From contig CAJXLR010000096.1 in assembly GCA_913056425.1 (NCBI GenBank), forward strand, positions 1 through 6,435: a stretch of 6,435 bases of DNA. Direction: 5' to 3'. The notes under the pieces are model-generated. The model was not told the origin of the DNA. It made no database searches and was given only the letters and a program-made list of their open reading frames with translations. Positions within the stretch are counted from its first letter, which is position 1; every line of letters begins with the position of its first letter. Both the position numbers and the translations under genes were made by a program. Below, one piece after another: positions 5,691 to 6,435 of the stretch. This stretch comes from an uncultured Bacteroidota bacterium (GTDB lineage: Bacteria; Bacteroidota; Bacteroidia; NS11-12g; UBA9320).

Positions 5691-6082
5691 AGAATTTGTT
5701 CAAGGTTGGCGACAAGAAAGTGTTTAAACGCTTAGTTGAAAAGGAAGACGTAGCGAAGTTTGAAAGTGGAGAGGTGCATCCGTTTTACGCGACTTTCGCG
5801 TTGGGTAGAGATGCCGAGTGGGCAGGACGGTTGTTTGTACTTGAGATGTTAGATGAAGATGAAGAGGGGATTGGAACGTTCCTGACGGTGAAGCATGTAT
5901 CACCTGCGTTGGTTGGTCAGGAAGTTGAGATTACAGTAGAGATTACCGAACTAGAGGGGCGGAAGATAAACTGCTCCTTCGAAGCAAAGGTGGGAGAGAG
6001 GCTTATTGCAACGGGCACCACCGGCCAAATGATTTTAAAGAAGACCAAAGTGAACGAAATAGAGGAGAAGGCAAATGGCTAA
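5687..6082 (+). CDS. FlK-like hotdog-fold acyl-CoA thioesterase
   Basis: The 131-residue protein resembles the family of fluoroacetyl-CoA thioesterase FlK and its many relatives. It has an N-terminal FKVGDKKVFKRLVEKEDVAKFESGEVHPFYAT, then an ALGRDAEWAG helix, TFLTVKHVSPALVGQEVEITVEITELEGRKINCSFEAKVG strands and a final ATGTTGQMIL strand. The FlK catalytic residues (Thr42, Glu50, His76 in Streptomyces cattleya) match T36, E44 and H70 here with identical spacing (8 and 26 residues), so a working thioesterase is plausible. The substrate is unknown: most relatives act on ordinary short acyl-CoAs, and no organofluorine gene is nearby, so the fluoroacetate role should not be carried over. It begins inside the mutS2 stop (4-bp overlap) and ends 8 bp into smpB, so expression is probably coupled to both. 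Confidence 0.8.
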   Translation: MKNLFKVGDKKVFKRLVEKEDVAKFESGEVHPFYATFALGRDAEWAGRLFVLEMLDEDEEGIGTFLTVKHVSPALVGQEVEITVEITELEGRKINCSFEAKVGERLIATGTTGQMILKKTKVNEIEEKANG

Positions 6083-6435
6083 GAAGGAGAAATTAAAGGA
6101 AGTTCGAATAAAGAACAGGCGTGCGTACCACGACTATGCCATTGAACAAGAATTCACCGCCGGTATTTCGTTAACGGGGCCTGAGGTTAAGTCTGTACGA
6201 GCCGGTAAAGCCAGTATTTCAGAAGGCTACTGTTACATGACCGATCGTGGACTTTTCATCAAAGGCATGCACGTGGCCGAATTCAAAAACGCCGGTTACG
6301 CAGAGCAAGAGCCACTTCGCGACCGAGCGTTGTTGTTGAATAAAAACGAATTAAAGAAGTTACGCGGAAAGCTCAAAGACCAGGGCTACACGGTAGTACC
6401 CATTGAGCTATTCTTCAGTGAAACCGGCTATGCGA
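6075..6435 (+). CDS. smpB: SsrA-binding protein SmpB (3' partial)
   Basis: SmpB binds tmRNA and brings it to ribosomes stalled without a stop codon, allowing trans-translation, tagging and release. The visible 120 codons show the whole OB-type core start: IKNRRAYHDYAIEQEFTAGISLTGPEVKSVRAGKASISEGYCYM, then LFIKGMHVAEFKNAGY, the RDRALLLNKNELKKLRGKLKDQGYTVVPIELFFSETGYA segment, all near-diagnostic for SmpB. The usual length is about 150 residues, so roughly the last 30, including the basic tail that enters the mRNA channel, lie beyond the right edge. The ATG at 6075 overlaps the thioesterase stop by 8 bp (6075-6082) and starts the family-typical basic MAKKEKLKEVRIKNRR. A purine-rich GGAGAAGGCAA stretch precedes it. 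Confidence 0.97.
   Translation, partial: MAKKEKLKEVRIKNRRAYHDYAIEQEFTAGISLTGPEVKSVRAGKASISEGYCYMTDRGLFIKGMHVAEFKNAGYAEQEPLRDRALLLNKNELKKLRGKLKDQGYTVVPIELFFSETGYA

Overview
The window looks like an ordinary housekeeping stretch of a Bacteroidota chromosome, probably of the Flavobacteriia/Cryomorphaceae type. This is inferred from a DUF4296-type lipoprotein, A-rich leaders in place of Shine-Dalgarno sites, a candidate promoter of the TTG-N19-TAnnTTTG class, and the flavor of the protein sequences. It is not proven. No mobile element, CRISPR array, tRNA, rRNA or phage gene was seen.

Left part (1-2132): the 3' two thirds of mazG (nucleoside triphosphate pyrophosphohydrolase) enter from the left edge. 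mazG converges on a membrane-anchored coiled-coil protein of unknown function, with only 2 bp between the stop codons, and those stops sit in a 12-bp palindrome. Upstream of the coiled-coil gene, on the same strand, lies a 166-bp gap rich in inverted and direct repeats, then a small secreted SLT-type (lysozyme-like) protein. That gene has its own candidate promoter and a perfect 7-bp dyad in its leader.

Middle (2315-3012): a YggS/PLPBP-family pyridoxal-phosphate homeostasis protein on the minus strand, divergent by 50 bp from the rightward operon.

Right part (3013-6435): a tightly packed plus-strand operon, DUF4296 lipoprotein - mutS2 - FlK-like hotdog thioesterase - smpB. Every junction is an overlap (4 bp, 4 bp, 8 bp), which suggests translational coupling. 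mutS2 and smpB may be linked through ribosome rescue.

The main anomaly is in mutS2. The reading frame runs 3345-5690 at the normal family length (782 codons) but carries one in-frame TGA at 4920-4922. This separates the lever/ATPase half from the coiled-coil, KOW-like and Smr half. Both halves keep their motifs and lie in the same frame, so this is a single nonsense change, a sequencing error, or readthrough of UGA-C, rather than an old decayed gene. I found no clearly new biological system.
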